A DNA stretch of 64,000 nucleotides from Lysobacteraceae bacterium NML08-0793 (GCA_002798275.1 NWQR01000001.1:310001-374000); one strand, 5' to 3'. Shown: positions 46,680 to 55,029, counted from the first letter of the stretch. Program-made: numbers and translations. Notes: a model not told the origin generated them from the sequence alone.

Positions 46680-47879
46680 TCAGCGCAGCTCGACCTGCAA
46701 GGCCGCCGCCGCATCACGCGCCTTTTGCCGCGCCTCATCAATATCCTGGCCACGCGCCAAAGTGACTGCCACCCGACGCTGGCCTTCCACACGCGGCTTG
46801 CCAAACAGGCGCAATGCGCTATCGCTGGCAGCAAGCGCCGCATCCACGGCAGAAAACACCGGCACACCGTGGCCTTCTGCCAGCACCGCGCAAGATGCCG
46901 AAGGCCCAAGGCAGGCAATCGTGTCGTCGGCCTGCGCGCCTATTGGCAGGCCGAGAATCGCCCGGGCATGCAAGGCGAACTCCGACAGCGTCTGCGATAC
47001 CAAGGTAACAAGGCCGGTATCGTGTGGCCGCGGCGAGACTTCCGAAAACCAGACCTCATCGCCCTTGACGAAAAACTCCATGCCAAACAGGCCATAGCCA
47101 CCTAGGCTTTCAGACACCTTGCGGGCAATCTCCTGCGCGCGCGCCAGCGCCTTGGGCGACATCGGCTGCGGCTGCCAGCTTTCGCGGTAATCGCCCGCTT
47201 GCTGCCAGTGGCCAATCGGCGCACAAAATGCCGTACCCCCAGCATGGCGTACAGTCAGCAGGGTAATTTCGTAGTCGAAATCGACAAATCCCTCCACGAT
47301 GCAGCGCCCGGCACCGGCACGCCCGCCGCTTTGCGCGTAATCCCAAGCCGCATCCATCTGCGCCGCCGTTTTCACCGTGGATTGTCCCTTGCCGGACGAG
47401 GACATCACCGGCTTGATGACGCAGGGCAGACCAATGGCCTCAACCGCTGCCTGATATTCCTCGCGGCTATCGACAAAACGATACGGCGAAGTCGGCGCAC
47501 CCAGTTCTTCTGCCGCCAGTCGGCGGATGCCTTCACGGTTCATGGTGAGCCAGGCTGCCCGCGCAGTCGGCACGACCGCAAGCCCGCTGTCGCGCTCCAT
47601 CTCCAGCAATGTCGGCGTGTGGATGGCCTCGATTTCCGGCACCACCAAATGCGGTTTTTCCTGCGCAATCAGGGCACGCAGCGCAGCCCCATCGAGCATG
47701 TCGATGACATGGCTGCGATGCGCCACCTGCATCGCCGGTGCATCGGCATAGCGGTCAACGGCAATCACTTCCACACCAAAACGCTGCAATTCCAGCGCCA
47801 CTTCCTTGCCCAGTTCACCCGAGCCCAGCAACAAAACCCGGGTGGCATGGGGCGAAAGCGGGGTACCGATCGTGCTCAT
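46680..47879 (-). CDS. purT: Formate-dependent phosphoribosylglycinamide formyltransferase
   Basis: PurT makes formyl-GAR from GAR, formate and ATP in purine synthesis, an alternative to folate-dependent PurN. The 399-residue ATP-grasp protein has the N-terminal [21 protein letters not shown], an ATP-grasp core with [16 protein letters not shown] and [24 protein letters not shown], here [20 protein letters not shown]. Start 47879 has a GGAG Shine-Dalgarno six bases upstream. It is divergent from the following lipoprotein gene. Confidence 0.97.
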   Translation of the reverse strand: MSTIGTPLSPHATRVLLLGSGELGKEVALELQRFGVEVIAVDRYADAPAMQVAHRSHVIDMLDGAALRALIAQEKPHLVVPEIEAIHTPTLLEMERDSGLAVVPTARAAWLTMNREGIRRLAAEELGAPTSPYRFVDSREEYQAAVEAIGLPCVIKPVMSSSGKGQSTVKTAAQMDAAWDYAQSGGRAGAGRCIVEGFVDFDYEITLLTVRHAGGTAFCAPIGHWQQAGDYRESWQPQPMSPKALARAQEIARKVSESLGGYGLFGMEFFVKGDEVWFSEVSPRPHDTGLVTLVSQTLSEFALHARAILGLPIGAQADDTIACLGPSASCAVLAEGHGVPVFSAVDAALAASDSALRLFGKPRVEGQRRVAVTLARGQDIDEARQKARDAAAALQVELR

Positions 47880-47943
47880 GCAATGCTCCAAAATTGACTG
47901 GCATCAGTTTATGCCCTTATCCGCATCTGTCATGCTTGCGCGC

Positions 47944-48888
47944 ATGCGTTTTTTTTCTGCCAAAGCGGCGAGCCTCGCCCTTGCAGTGGTGCTGTCGCTG
48001 GTCGGCTGCGGCCATGAGAAGGCGCCGGAATTGCGTTTTTCCGGCCTTATCACCAGCAAAAGGCTCACCGAAATCAGCGGTATCGCCGCATCGCGCCGTA
48101 CCGACGGGCTGCTTTGGGCGATTGACGATGGCGGCAATCCAGCGCAACTGCATGCCATTTCCCGGCGTGGCCGCCATCTGGGCAGCTTGAATATCGCTGG
48201 GGTAGAAAAAGTGGACTGGGAAGATCTGGCCAGCTTCGAGCTGGACGGCAAGCCCTATCTGATGATTGCCGATACCGGGGATAACGGCGGCATCCGCAAA
48301 ACCTTGCAGCTCTACGTCATTGCAGAGCCGGACAGCGAAACGCTGGCGCAAGGCGGCACCCTGACACCCGCCTGGACCATCAACTTCCGCTGGCCCGATG
48401 GCGCGCGCGATTGCGAAGCGGTGGCGGTGGATGCGGCGAATGCGCAAATCCTCTTAGTCAGCAAAAAACGCCAACCACCCCAGCTTTTCACCCTGCCCCT
48501 GCATCCGGCGCGTGGCGAAAGCCGAAAAACCGAAACCGCCGCATTGGCCGGCACCCTAGCTGGGGTGCCACAGGCCAGCGCCCGCGAGCGCCGCGAAAAC
48601 CCCTCGTTTGCTCGGCTGCGCAGCCAAGTGACAGCTGCCGACATCGCCCCACAGCGCGATGCCATCGCCGTGCTGACCTATGACAACCTACTGATTTATC
48701 GACGCCGCCCGCAGCAAAGCTGGGCACAGGCCTTGGCTTCCGCACCTAAAATCATCGCCCTGCGCTTTTTGCCACAGGCAGAAGCCGTGGCTTGGTCGCG
48801 CGGCGGTGGCGGCCTGCATGTCACCAGCGAACTCAGCCCCGCTTCGCTGATGTATCTGTCCTACGCCCGCAGCCGCGCCGAAAATTGA
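47944..48888 (+). CDS. Propeller-like lipoprotein of unknown function
   Basis: A 314-residue protein with a lipoprotein signal (LALAVVLSLVGCG, Cys near 22). The rest is rich in short strands and resembles a beta-propeller. It has ISGIAASRRTDGLLWAIDDGG, VDWEDLASFELDGKPYLMIADTGDNGG and DCEAVAVDAANAQILLVSKK, of which the segments WAIDDGG, DWEDLA, IADTGDN and DCEAVAVD are the most conserved-looking. Similar WED...GDN...E motifs occur in uncharacterised secreted proteins. Start 47944 places the lipobox correctly; ATG 47932 is an alternative. No function is proposed. Confidence 0.75.
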   Translation: MRFFSAKAASLALAVVLSLVGCGHEKAPELRFSGLITSKRLTEISGIAASRRTDGLLWAIDDGGNPAQLHAISRRGRHLGSLNIAGVEKVDWEDLASFELDGKPYLMIADTGDNGGIRKTLQLYVIAEPDSETLAQGGTLTPAWTINFRWPDGARDCEAVAVDAANAQILLVSKKRQPPQLFTLPLHPARGESRKTETAALAGTLAGVPQASARERRENPSFARLRSQVTAADIAPQRDAIAVLTYDNLLIYRRRPQQSWAQALASAPKIIALRFLPQAEAVAWSRGGGGLHVTSELSPASLMYLSYARSRAEN

Positions 48889-48905
48889 CCTCCGACTGTA
48901 TCAAG

Positions 48906-48928
48906 GCGCAGCCCTGCCTTGGCTGCGC
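48906..48928 (+). terminator. Possible hairpin after the lipoprotein gene
   Basis: An 8-bp GC-rich stem, GCGCAGCC (48906-48913) and GGCTGCGC (48921-48928), lies 17 bases after the stop. It lacks a T-run, so termination is uncertain. Confidence 0.4.
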
Positions 48929-48955
48929 GATAGCCAAATGACAGCTCTATCCCGG

Positions 48956-49001
48956 ATTTTGCGCAACGCAAAATTACAGGATGATATCTTTTTGATATCT
49001 T
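48956..49001 (+). promoter_or_regulatory. Candidate operator: TGATATCTT direct repeats 11 bp apart, with an upstream inverted repeat
   Basis: TGATATCTT occurs at 48982-48990 and again at 48993-49001, exactly 11 bases apart, and each copy contains the palindrome GATATC. Just upstream ATTTTGCG-CAA-CGCAAAAT (48956-48974) is a perfect 8-bp inverted repeat. The region is AT-rich against a GC-rich background and lies 29 bases before the SPFH gene, whose operon encodes an RHH DNA-binding protein. Confidence 0.55.
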
Positions 49002-49030
49002 CCCTGATTAATACCCCTTGGATCACCGCC

Positions 49031-49894
49031 ATGAAAGAAAAACCCATTGCCTCGCTGTCGGGTATCCCGGTCTTGTTGCTGCTATTGCTGGCATTGCTCG
49101 GCGCTGCTGCGGCACTGGTATTTGGGCTTGTCGCAAAATCGGTCGCCATCGTCTTGCTGGCGATTACCCTCTCGCTACTGCTCCTGATCGGCCTGTGCGG
49201 CTTTTACATGCTGGAGCCGAACCAAGCCGCCGTGCTGAGCCTGTTTGGCAAATACGTCGGTACGGTCAAGGACAATGGCCTGCGCTGGAACAATCCGCTT
49301 TACGGCAAGCGCAAGGTGTCGATGCGGGTACGCAATTTTGAAAGCGGCAAGCTGAAAGTGAACGAGCTCGACGGCAGCCCGATCGAAATCGCCGCTGTCA
49401 TCGTCTGGCAAGTCAATGACGCTTCCGAGGCGGTTTACAACGTCGATAACTACGAGAGCTTTGTGGAAATCCAGTCCGAGGCGGCGCTGCGCTCGATGGC
49501 CACCAGCTATCCGTATGACCAGCACGAGGACGGGCAACTGTCGCTGCGCAGCCATGCGGCGGAAATCTCCGAGCATTTGCAACAGGAGCTGGCCGAGCGC
49601 TTGGCCGATGCCGGGGTGAAAGTGCTGGATGCACGCATCAGCCATCTGGCCTATGCCCCGGAAATCGCCCAAGCGATGCTGCAACGCCAGCAGGCCAATG
49701 CCATCATCGCCGCGCGCACCCGTATTGTCGCCGGTGCCGTCGGCATGGTGCAGATGGCGCTGGAAGAATTGCAAAAGCAAGGCACGGTGGCGCTGGATGA
49801 AGAACGCAAGGCGGCGATGGTCAGCAATCTGCTGGTAGTGCTGTGCGGCGAGCGCAGCACCCAGCCGATCATCAATACCGGGACGCTGTACTGA
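49031..49894 (+). CDS. SPFH/Band 7 (prohibitin-like) membrane protein
   Basis: A 287-residue protein with two adjacent hydrophobic segments (about residues 12-32 and 37-60). An SPFH domain follows, opening [31 protein letters not shown] (here [15 protein letters not shown] and [11 protein letters not shown]), and then a coiled Ala/Glu-rich region ([36 protein letters not shown]). SPFH proteins form ring oligomers on membranes and organise or protect membrane domains and proteases. Start 49031 (MKEKPIAS) precedes the membrane segments. It leads a four-gene operon with one-base and four-base overlaps. Confidence 0.9.
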   Translation: MKEKPIASLSGIPVLLLLLLALLGAAAALVFGLVAKSVAIVLLAITLSLLLLIGLCGFYMLEPNQAAVLSLFGKYVGTVKDNGLRWNNPLYGKRKVSMRVRNFESGKLKVNELDGSPIEIAAVIVWQVNDASEAVYNVDNYESFVEIQSEAALRSMATSYPYDQHEDGQLSLRSHAAEISEHLQQELAERLADAGVKVLDARISHLAYAPEIAQAMLQRQQANAIIAARTRIVAGAVGMVQMALEELQKQGTVALDEERKAAMVSNLLVVLCGERSTQPIINTGTLY

Positions 49895-50181
49895 TGGCCG
49901 CCCTGCATACTGCGCTTATCGTCGCCGTGCTGGCCTTGCCCGCAATCGGCATGGCGGCGTGGTTTGCGCGCGACCGGCGACTGGCTTCGCCCGGCATGGC
50001 GCTGCATATGGCCATCGTCGGCATCATCATGCTGCTGGCGGCGCTTGCCATCTATTTTGCCGGTGGCAATGCTGAGCTGATGTCCTGGATCGTCATCGCC
50101 TTGGTGCTATTGGTGAATCTGGTGGTGGTTTCGCTGCTGCTGCATCTGCGCCGTCTGCGCAAACAGGGCATGCGCCGGTGA
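49894..50181 (+). CDS. Small three-helix membrane protein of the SPFH operon
   Basis: A 95-residue hydrophobic protein with membrane segments at about residues 5-24, 35-56 and 62-84 and a basic tail ([11 protein letters not shown]), which by the positive-inside rule should be cytoplasmic. No family is recognised. It overlaps the SPFH stop by one base and the RHH start by four bases, so the protein is made in step with both and may be a membrane partner of the SPFH protein. Confidence 0.75.
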   Translation: MAALHTALIVAVLALPAIGMAAWFARDRRLASPGMALHMAIVGIIMLLAALAIYFAGGNAELMSWIVIALVLLVNLVVVSLLLHLRRLRKQGMRR

Positions 50182-50360
50182 GCGAGAAAAAAGCCTATCC
50201 GCTGCGTATCAATGCGGCCATTCTTGCCGAAGTGCAGCGCTGGGCGGATGATGAGCTGCGCAGTGTCAATGCCCAAATCGAATACGTCCTGCGCGATGCC
50301 CTGCGCCGCGCCGGGCGTCTGGCCGACAAACCATCTCCCCCTACCGAGAAAAAAACATGA
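50178..50360 (+). CDS. Arc-like ribbon-helix-helix DNA-binding protein
   Basis: A 60-residue protein of the Arc/MetJ type. The strand is [20 protein letters not shown] (strand YPLRIN plus helix A), followed by [21 protein letters not shown] (helix B, with the SVNAQIE turn typical of Arc-like proteins). It starts with GTG at 50178. RHH proteins bind tandem short sites as dimers, and the TGATATCTT repeats before the first gene are a candidate target. It may instead act as an antitoxin, but no toxin-like partner is recognised. Confidence 0.85.
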   Translation: MSEKKAYPLRINAAILAEVQRWADDELRSVNAQIEYVLRDALRRAGRLADKPSPPTEKKT

Positions 50361-50536
50361 ACACGCAATGGGAATACAAAGTTATCGACCTGCCGATCGA
50401 CCTTCTGGGTCGCCCGGGTGAACGCATCCAACACACCCTAAACGAACTAGGTCAAGAAGGCTGGGAGCTGGTTACCGCCCTGCGCGCCAATCCGGCCGAG
50501 CCTACCCGTCTGTATCTGAAACGCCGCAAAGACTAG
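50357..50536 (+). CDS. DUF4177-like small protein
   Basis: A 59-residue product whose start ATG 50357 overlaps the RHH stop as ATGA. The sequence has the DUF4177 pattern: an aromatic first strand WEYKVIDLP, the helix [15 protein letters not shown] and a closing strand LYLKRRK. The function of this family is unknown. Its tight coupling suggests it acts with the RHH regulator or the membrane proteins of the operon. It is easily missed because of its length. Confidence 0.8.
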   Translation: MNTQWEYKVIDLPIDLLGRPGERIQHTLNELGQEGWELVTALRANPAEPTRLYLKRRKD

Positions 50537-50561
50537 CCCCTCGTCTGCCAGGAGTCCGCCG

Positions 50562-51860
50562 ATGAAAATGCGCCACCTGCTGCCTATCTTGCTGCTTGCT
50601 GCAAGTTTCACTCTCCAAGCGCAAATACAGGTGGAACCGGAAAGCGCACGCCGCACCACCGAAGCCTTGCTCGACCATCTAGATCGCGGCGAATTCGCCA
50701 AAGCACACGCCATGTTCGATGCGACGATGCAGGCGGCGATTTCCGAAAGCCAGTTACGCCAAGTCTGGCAATCGCTGGGCGCAGCCGACGAGCGCAGCGG
50801 CAGCCGGATTGAGGCGCAAGGACAAGGCCATATCAGCCAGACGGTATTGCAACGCGCCGACAGCCGCTGGGTAGCCACGGTGAACATCACAGCCGACGGA
50901 AAAATCGCCGGGCTTTGGGTCAAGCCGATGCTCGCCAGCCAGCCCGCGCCCGCCATTCCGGCCGATGCGTCATACAGCGAAAGCGAAACCCGCATCGGCG
51001 ATGAAGCCACCGCCCTGCCTGCCACGCTCGCCATGCCCAAGGGCAAAGGCCCGTTCCCGGCCGTGGTGCTGGTGCATGGCTCGGGCGCGCACGACCGCGA
51101 TGAAACCATCGGCCCGAACCGCCCGTTTCTGGATATTGCCCGCGCCCTCGCCGCCGAAGGCATCGCCGTGCTGCGCTATGACAAACGTAGCAAAGCCCGC
51201 CCCGGCGATTACGCCCAAGGCATCAGCATCGACAGCGAAACCACTGATGATGCGCTGATGGCCGTGGCGCATCTGCGCAGCCTGCCGGGCATTGATGGCG
51301 AGCGCATCTTCGTGCTCGGCCACAGCCAGGGCGGGATGATGGCGCCGCGCATCGGCCTTGGTGACAACAAGATTGCCGGGCTGATTCTTTTTGCCGCCCC
51401 GGCGCGCAATCTGCTGGATATTCTTGTCGAGCAGAACGAGCGCCTGCTGCATATGCAGGGACAGGACAGCACCCCGGCAGGCATTGCGCATATGCAGAAG
51501 CTAAAAAGCGATATCGCCGCCGTGCGCCGTGGCGATACCGATGCACGCCTGATTGGCCTGGACAGCCGCTACTGGCAAAGCGTCGATGCCGTTGACCCGC
51601 TGCGGGAGGCCAAGGCCAGCCGCCAACCGCTACTGATTCTGCATGGCGGGCACGATATTCAGGTGGTGGATGCCGACTGGCAAGCCTGGCGCGCCGCATT
51701 TGACGGCGATACCCGCGCCAGCCTGCGCCACTACCCCACACTCAATCACCTCGGCATGCAAAGCCCAGCCAATGCCGGGCTTGAGAGCTATCAAACCCCT
51801 GGCAAGGTGGATGCCGCACTGTTGGCCGATACCATCCGCTGGATAAAGTCCCTGCCATAG
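50562..51860 (+). CDS. Exported alpha/beta hydrolase with DUF3887-like N-terminal domain
   Basis: A 432-residue precursor with a signal peptide (LLPILLLAASFTLQAQ). An N-terminal helical/cystatin-like domain follows (about 25-125: LLDHLDRGEFAKAHAMFDATM, like DUF3887). The C-terminal esterase domain has the oxyanion region VVLVHGSGAHDRDETIG, nucleophile elbow VLGHSQGGMM, an Asp in LHGGHDIQVV and a His in YPTLNHLG. All catalytic residues are present. It should be a periplasmic or secreted esterase or peptidase-like hydrolase. It lies 25 bases after the DUF4177 gene and has its own AGGAG Shine-Dalgarno. Confidence 0.87.
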   Translation: MKMRHLLPILLLAASFTLQAQIQVEPESARRTTEALLDHLDRGEFAKAHAMFDATMQAAISESQLRQVWQSLGAADERSGSRIEAQGQGHISQTVLQRADSRWVATVNITADGKIAGLWVKPMLASQPAPAIPADASYSESETRIGDEATALPATLAMPKGKGPFPAVVLVHGSGAHDRDETIGPNRPFLDIARALAAEGIAVLRYDKRSKARPGDYAQGISIDSETTDDALMAVAHLRSLPGIDGERIFVLGHSQGGMMAPRIGLGDNKIAGLILFAAPARNLLDILVEQNERLLHMQGQDSTPAGIAHMQKLKSDIAAVRRGDTDARLIGLDSRYWQSVDAVDPLREAKASRQPLLILHGGHDIQVVDADWQAWRAAFDGDTRASLRHYPTLNHLGMQSPANAGLESYQTPGKVDAALLADTIRWIKSLP

Positions 51861-51911
51861 ACAGACAGTAGCCTGATGTCATCAGTCCTCGAAAACTTCT
51901 CAAAGCCTGCC

Positions 51912-52913
51912 ATGCGTACTGCCCCTCTTGCCCTACTGCTCACCGCCACACTGCCCTTTACCGCTACCGCGCTAGAAGGCATTTCGTTTGATCACAAAGA
52001 CTGGATTTTGGCCTGCGACAACACCGGCACTTGCCGCGCAGCCGGATATCAAGAAGAAAACCAGCCCAGGCTGGCTTCACTTTTGCTCGAACGCCGCGCT
52101 GGCACCAACACGCAAGTTCAAGCCAGTTTGAAACTTGGGGAAGATGCAGAGTTTCCCACTACAGTTGAACTACATATCGGCGCGCAAGCCTTGGGGCCCA
52201 TAGCACTGGATTACATGGGTATGGGCAAACCCAACCCTGCACAAACCCGCGCCCTGCTAACGGCCATCAAGGGCACAGCCGCCATCGAACTCCGTGCATC
52301 AGACAAAACTTGGACGCTCTCAAGCTCGGGCGCAAATGCGGTGCTTTTGAAAATGGATGAGTTCCAGCGCCGGGTAGGCACTACATCAGCATTGATTCGC
52401 CCCGGTAAACAACGCGGCAATCCGCTGCTGCCACAAGCTGCATCGGTAATTTATGCCGCCGCCGTGCCGCAGGCAGCGCCACGCACAATTTCTCCGGCAA
52501 ATGCAGAGTACCCTCAATTGCAGCGACTGCTCGGACAGGCTTTACAAGAGGCCTGTTTTCCTGAAAAAGATGAGCCCGCGCCCAGCTTTGTAGTGCATGC
52601 GCTCAGCGACAGCCGCGCCTTGATCAGCACAACCTGCTGGATGGCGGCCTATAACCACGGCGACATATATGTCCTGATGGACAGCGATTCGCGCCAAGTG
52701 CTCAAGGTGCTGGGCAGCGACTTCAACGACTATGCCAATGGCGTGTTGTCCTCCAGCCATAAAGGCCGTGGTCTAGGGGACTGCTGGAGCACAAAGGAAT
52801 ACGTCTGGGATGGGCAACAATTTGTGCTGAGCCTTAAGCAAACCACCGGCCTGTGCCGCGGCTTTCCCGGTGGCGCCTGGGAGCTCCCCACCGTTGTCAG
52901 CGAAGTGCGCTAA
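51912..52913 (+). CDS. DUF1176-family exported protein
   Basis: A 333-residue precursor with a signal peptide (LALLLTATLPFTATA). The mature part opens with the DUF1176 pattern SFDHKDWILACDNTGTCRAAGYQ and continues with paired cysteines (LQEACFPEKD, STTCWMAAYN, GDCWSTKEYVW, TTGLCRGFPGG). The even number of cysteines and export suggest disulfides. The function of DUF1176 proteins is unknown. Start 51912 gives the signal peptide; an in-frame ATG lies at 51876. The downstream boundary marks the start of the accessory island. Confidence 0.85.
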   Translation: MRTAPLALLLTATLPFTATALEGISFDHKDWILACDNTGTCRAAGYQEENQPRLASLLLERRAGTNTQVQASLKLGEDAEFPTTVELHIGAQALGPIALDYMGMGKPNPAQTRALLTAIKGTAAIELRASDKTWTLSSSGANAVLLKMDEFQRRVGTTSALIRPGKQRGNPLLPQAASVIYAAAVPQAAPRTISPANAEYPQLQRLLGQALQEACFPEKDEPAPSFVVHALSDSRALISTTCWMAAYNHGDIYVLMDSDSRQVLKVLGSDFNDYANGVLSSSHKGRGLGDCWSTKEYVWDGQQFVLSLKQTTGLCRGFPGGAWELPTVVSEVR

Positions 52914-52932
52914 TAATGGCAAAGGCTCATTT

Positions 52933-52950
52933 AGTCGCCCCTGAAAAGCC
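52933..52950 (+). repeat. Possible left end of a mobile element
   Basis: AGTCGCCCCTGAAAAGCC resembles the complement of 54359-54378 (about 12 of 18 positions, core CCCTGAAAA). Together the two frame the immunity gene and the transposase remnant. IS5-type ends often contain such CCCTGAAAA sequences. Confidence 0.35.
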
Positions 52951-52993
52951 TGTCCTAATCCGCATTCTGAAAGGGCTTCCACGGCATTGAGTC

Positions 52994-53113
52994 ATGTTTG
53001 AACTTCCCGCTTTTACCAACCTTGTCAATTCAGCAACCTTCACCCCCGGACTTTGCCAGCTTCAAGCGATGCAGCTATCGGGGCAGGCCGGCAAATATCA
53101 ATTTGAGGCATGA
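52994..53113 (+). pseudogene. Possible C-terminal remnant of a polymorphic toxin
   Basis: A 39-codon open frame starts at ATG 52994 and ends at TGA 53111-53113, two bases before the immunity gene start. It reads MFELPAFTNLVNSATFTPG then LCQLQAMQLSGQAGKYQFEA. It has no good Shine-Dalgarno, and an in-frame stop lies just upstream (52988-52990), so it is at most the tail of a longer gene. Position and content fit the end of an Rhs/CDI-type toxin in front of its immunity gene. No toxin family is identified, and a chance frame cannot be excluded. Confidence 0.35.
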
Positions 53114-53114
53114 A

Positions 53115-53597
53115 ATGCTAAAGTTTTTTGATTGCGAAAAAAATATTACAGAACAGGACATTAAATCCATTGAGCGCAGCCTTGATACCTCTTTACCAAA
53201 AGATTTTAGGCAGCACTATTTAATATGGAATGGAGGCACTCCAAATAAATCAATTTTTGAAAATGAAAATATTGATTATGATTATATCGAAATCCGCGAA
53301 TTCATCCCCATGAAATATGCTCATGAATTTGAAGATGATCCCGACTTTACACTGGAAGGTAGAGTCATTAACGAATGGAAAAATTTCGAAGTTCCAAGCC
53401 ACTTAATTCCTTATGCACTAGACTGGGGAGGAAACTACATTTGTCTCCACAAGGAAAATGGGAAAATTTATTATTACGTTCGCGATGTATGGAGCAAAAA
53501 CATCCGCAAAGAAGATAATTTTCTAAAAAATTCAATTTGCATTGCCGATTCTTTCTCGGATTTTTTATCAAAATTAAAATTTAACCCTGATGATTAG
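53115..53597 (+). CDS. SMI1/KNR4-family immunity protein
   Basis: A 160-residue protein of the SMI1/KNR4 (SUKH) superfamily, whose bacterial members neutralise polymorphic toxins. The fold is visible from MLKFFDCEKNITEQDI through SLPKDFRQHYLIWNGGTPN to IPYALDWGGNYICLHKENGKIYYYVRD (here IPYALDWGGNYICL). The ATG at 53115 has a GAGG Shine-Dalgarno. The gene is strikingly AT-rich with codons such as aaa, gaa and att, unlike every neighbour, a sign of horizontal transfer. Its cognate toxin is not seen intact. Confidence 0.88.
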   Translation: MLKFFDCEKNITEQDIKSIERSLDTSLPKDFRQHYLIWNGGTPNKSIFENENIDYDYIEIREFIPMKYAHEFEDDPDFTLEGRVINEWKNFEVPSHLIPYALDWGGNYICLHKENGKIYYYVRDVWSKNIRKEDNFLKNSICIADSFSDFLSKLKFNPDD

Positions 53598-53808
53598 ATG
53601 GAATAAATTATAGATTAGACTGCATATTCCAATTTCAACATTCTTTCAGATAGCCACTTATAAATTAAATGCCACCTAAAATACCCCACCCCCCGAAAAA
53701 ACCTACTCCAACCCACATTTTGACTGGAGCTTTTGCGCCAATATTTCGCATTGCAGCACCTTATTTTCGATAGTCTCAGCCGCCTTTTCTGCGGCTTCGA
53801 GCCAGACC
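53598..53808. other. AT-rich spacer between immunity gene and transposase remnant
   Basis: No gene, RNA or clear terminator is seen in these 211 bases. Composition changes from AT-rich to GC-rich near 53680-53700, which probably marks the junction between the transferred immunity DNA and the insertion-sequence remnant. Confidence 0.5.
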
Positions 53809-54348
53809 ATGCGCAAACGTCCCGTTGCCGCCGACAGTGCCGCCCCAGACGATGGCCTGTCGCTCGGCTGGAGAATTCAGACTGACCTTCGTCACCCGCT
53901 AGCTCAGCGCATGCCATGGGATGGATTGGAAGAGGCGTTGGTGCCCCTACCGCCCAATTCCACCCGATCCCGCCAATACTAGCCGCCCGGCCTTGCCGTC
54001 ACCACCCGCAAAGGCTTGATCGTGGCCGCCAGAGGCTTTCCCGACCATCCGTATGACAGCGATACCCTGCACAAACCACTGAAGCAAGTGCACATCCTCA
54101 GCCACACCCCCAGTTACACCATCGTTGATCTGGGCTACCGAGGACGAGAAATACCAGGCGCCAAGTGCTGCACAAAGGCTAAACCTTGGCCTGAAGGGCA
54201 TGGGTCTGAGTCAAGCACAGGCAAGCCATCGAGCCGTTCATCGGCCGCCCAAGATGACTGCCACCTCAAAGGCGCCTTGAGCGATGCCCTGCGCGTGATC
54301 GGCTGCGCCGCGTGCCACGACATCCGCTGGCAACCTGTGCGACACTGA
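53809..54348 (+). pseudogene. IS5-type transposase remnant with central deletion
   Basis: One frame holds two transposase-like blocks separated by a stop (TAG 53980-53982). The first, 53809-53982, ends DLRHPLAQRMPWDGLEEALVPL, like the N-terminus of IS5-family transposases. The second, 53983-54348, reads VTTRKGLIVAARGFPDHPYD, DSDTLHKPLKQV, IVDLGYRGREIPG and then LKGALSDALRVIGCAACHDIRW, like the C-terminal DDE part. Most of the central catalytic region is missing, so it cannot be active. Both blocks are in the same frame, so a deletion and a nonsense change explain it. Confidence 0.75.
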
Positions 54349-54358
54349 TTGGTTGAGG

Positions 54359-54378
54359 GGATTTTTCAGGGACGGCCT
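54359..54378 (-). repeat. Possible right end of a mobile element
   Basis: Read on the minus strand this is AGGCCGTCCCTGAAAAATCC, matching the left end at 52933-52950 in the CCCTGAAAA core. It lies 10 bases after the transposase remnant. Confidence 0.4.
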
Positions 54379-54435
54379 TTTACGCTCTCAGCGCCTGCTT
54401 ATTACTTTCTGATGCCCTCAGCGGCGACTGCCCCG

Positions 54436-54441
54436 TATAAT
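54436..54441 (+). promoter_or_regulatory. Consensus -10 box before frr
   Basis: A perfect TATAAT lies 31 bases before the frr start codon. No good -35 hexamer stands 16-18 bases upstream, so strength is uncertain. It is the only promoter-like element between the island and the frr-lpxA gene row. Confidence 0.5.
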
Positions 54442-54471
54442 CGGGAGCTTACATTTTTCTGAAGGCCAACC

Positions 54472-55029
54472 ATGATCAAGGACATCCAGAAAGACGCACA
54501 GACCCGCATGCAAAAGAGCATCGAGGCGCTGCGCAACGATTTGGCAAAAGTACGCACCGGCCGCGCCACCACGGCGTTGGTTGACCATATCAAGGTCAAC
54601 AGCTATGGCTCGGACATGCCGCTGTCGCAGGTCGCCAGCGTATCGGTCAGTGATGCGCGCTCGCTGACCATCACCCCTTGGGACAAGGGCATGGTGGCCG
54701 CAATCGAAAAAGCCATCATCACCTCCGATCTTGGCCTGACGCCAAATACCGCCGGCATGACCATCCGCATCAATATCCCGCCGCTGACCGAAGAACGCCG
54801 CCGCGAGCTGACCAAGGTGGTGCATGGCGAAGGTGAAAACGCCAAGGTCGCTATCCGCAATATCCGCCGCGATGCCAACCAGCAGGTCAAGGATTTGCTG
54901 AAAGATAAGCAAATCAGCGAAGACGATGCCCGTCGTAGCGAAGACGAAGTGCAAAAACTGACCGACAAGGCCATCAAGGACGTGGAAGAAGTCCTGAAGG
55001 CCAAGGAACAGGAATTGATGGCCGTCTGA
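54472..55029 (+). CDS. frr: Ribosome recycling factor
   Basis: RRF splits post-termination ribosomes with EF-G. The 185-residue protein has [20 protein letters not shown] at the start, [21 protein letters not shown] near 29-49, and the C-terminal helices [19 protein letters not shown]. Domain layout and length are standard. It is usually preceded by pyrH, but here the upstream neighbour is a mobile-element remnant. An AAGG Shine-Dalgarno lies 7 bases before the ATG. Confidence 0.98.
   Translation: MIKDIQKDAQTRMQKSIEALRNDLAKVRTGRATTALVDHIKVNSYGSDMPLSQVASVSVSDARSLTITPWDKGMVAAIEKAIITSDLGLTPNTAGMTIRINIPPLTEERRRELTKVVHGEGENAKVAIRNIRRDANQQVKDLLKDKQISEDDARRSEDEVQKLTDKAIKDVEEVLKAKEQELMAV

Noticed and set aside
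53615-53917. Minus-strand 100-codon frame beside the immunity gene
   Set aside because: It is antisense to the transposase remnant and spans the AT-rich spacer; no motif and a Cys/Arg-rich shadow composition.
53947-54201. Minus-strand 84-codon frame in the transposase remnant
   Set aside because: Antisense to the C-terminal transposase block, no recognisable family.
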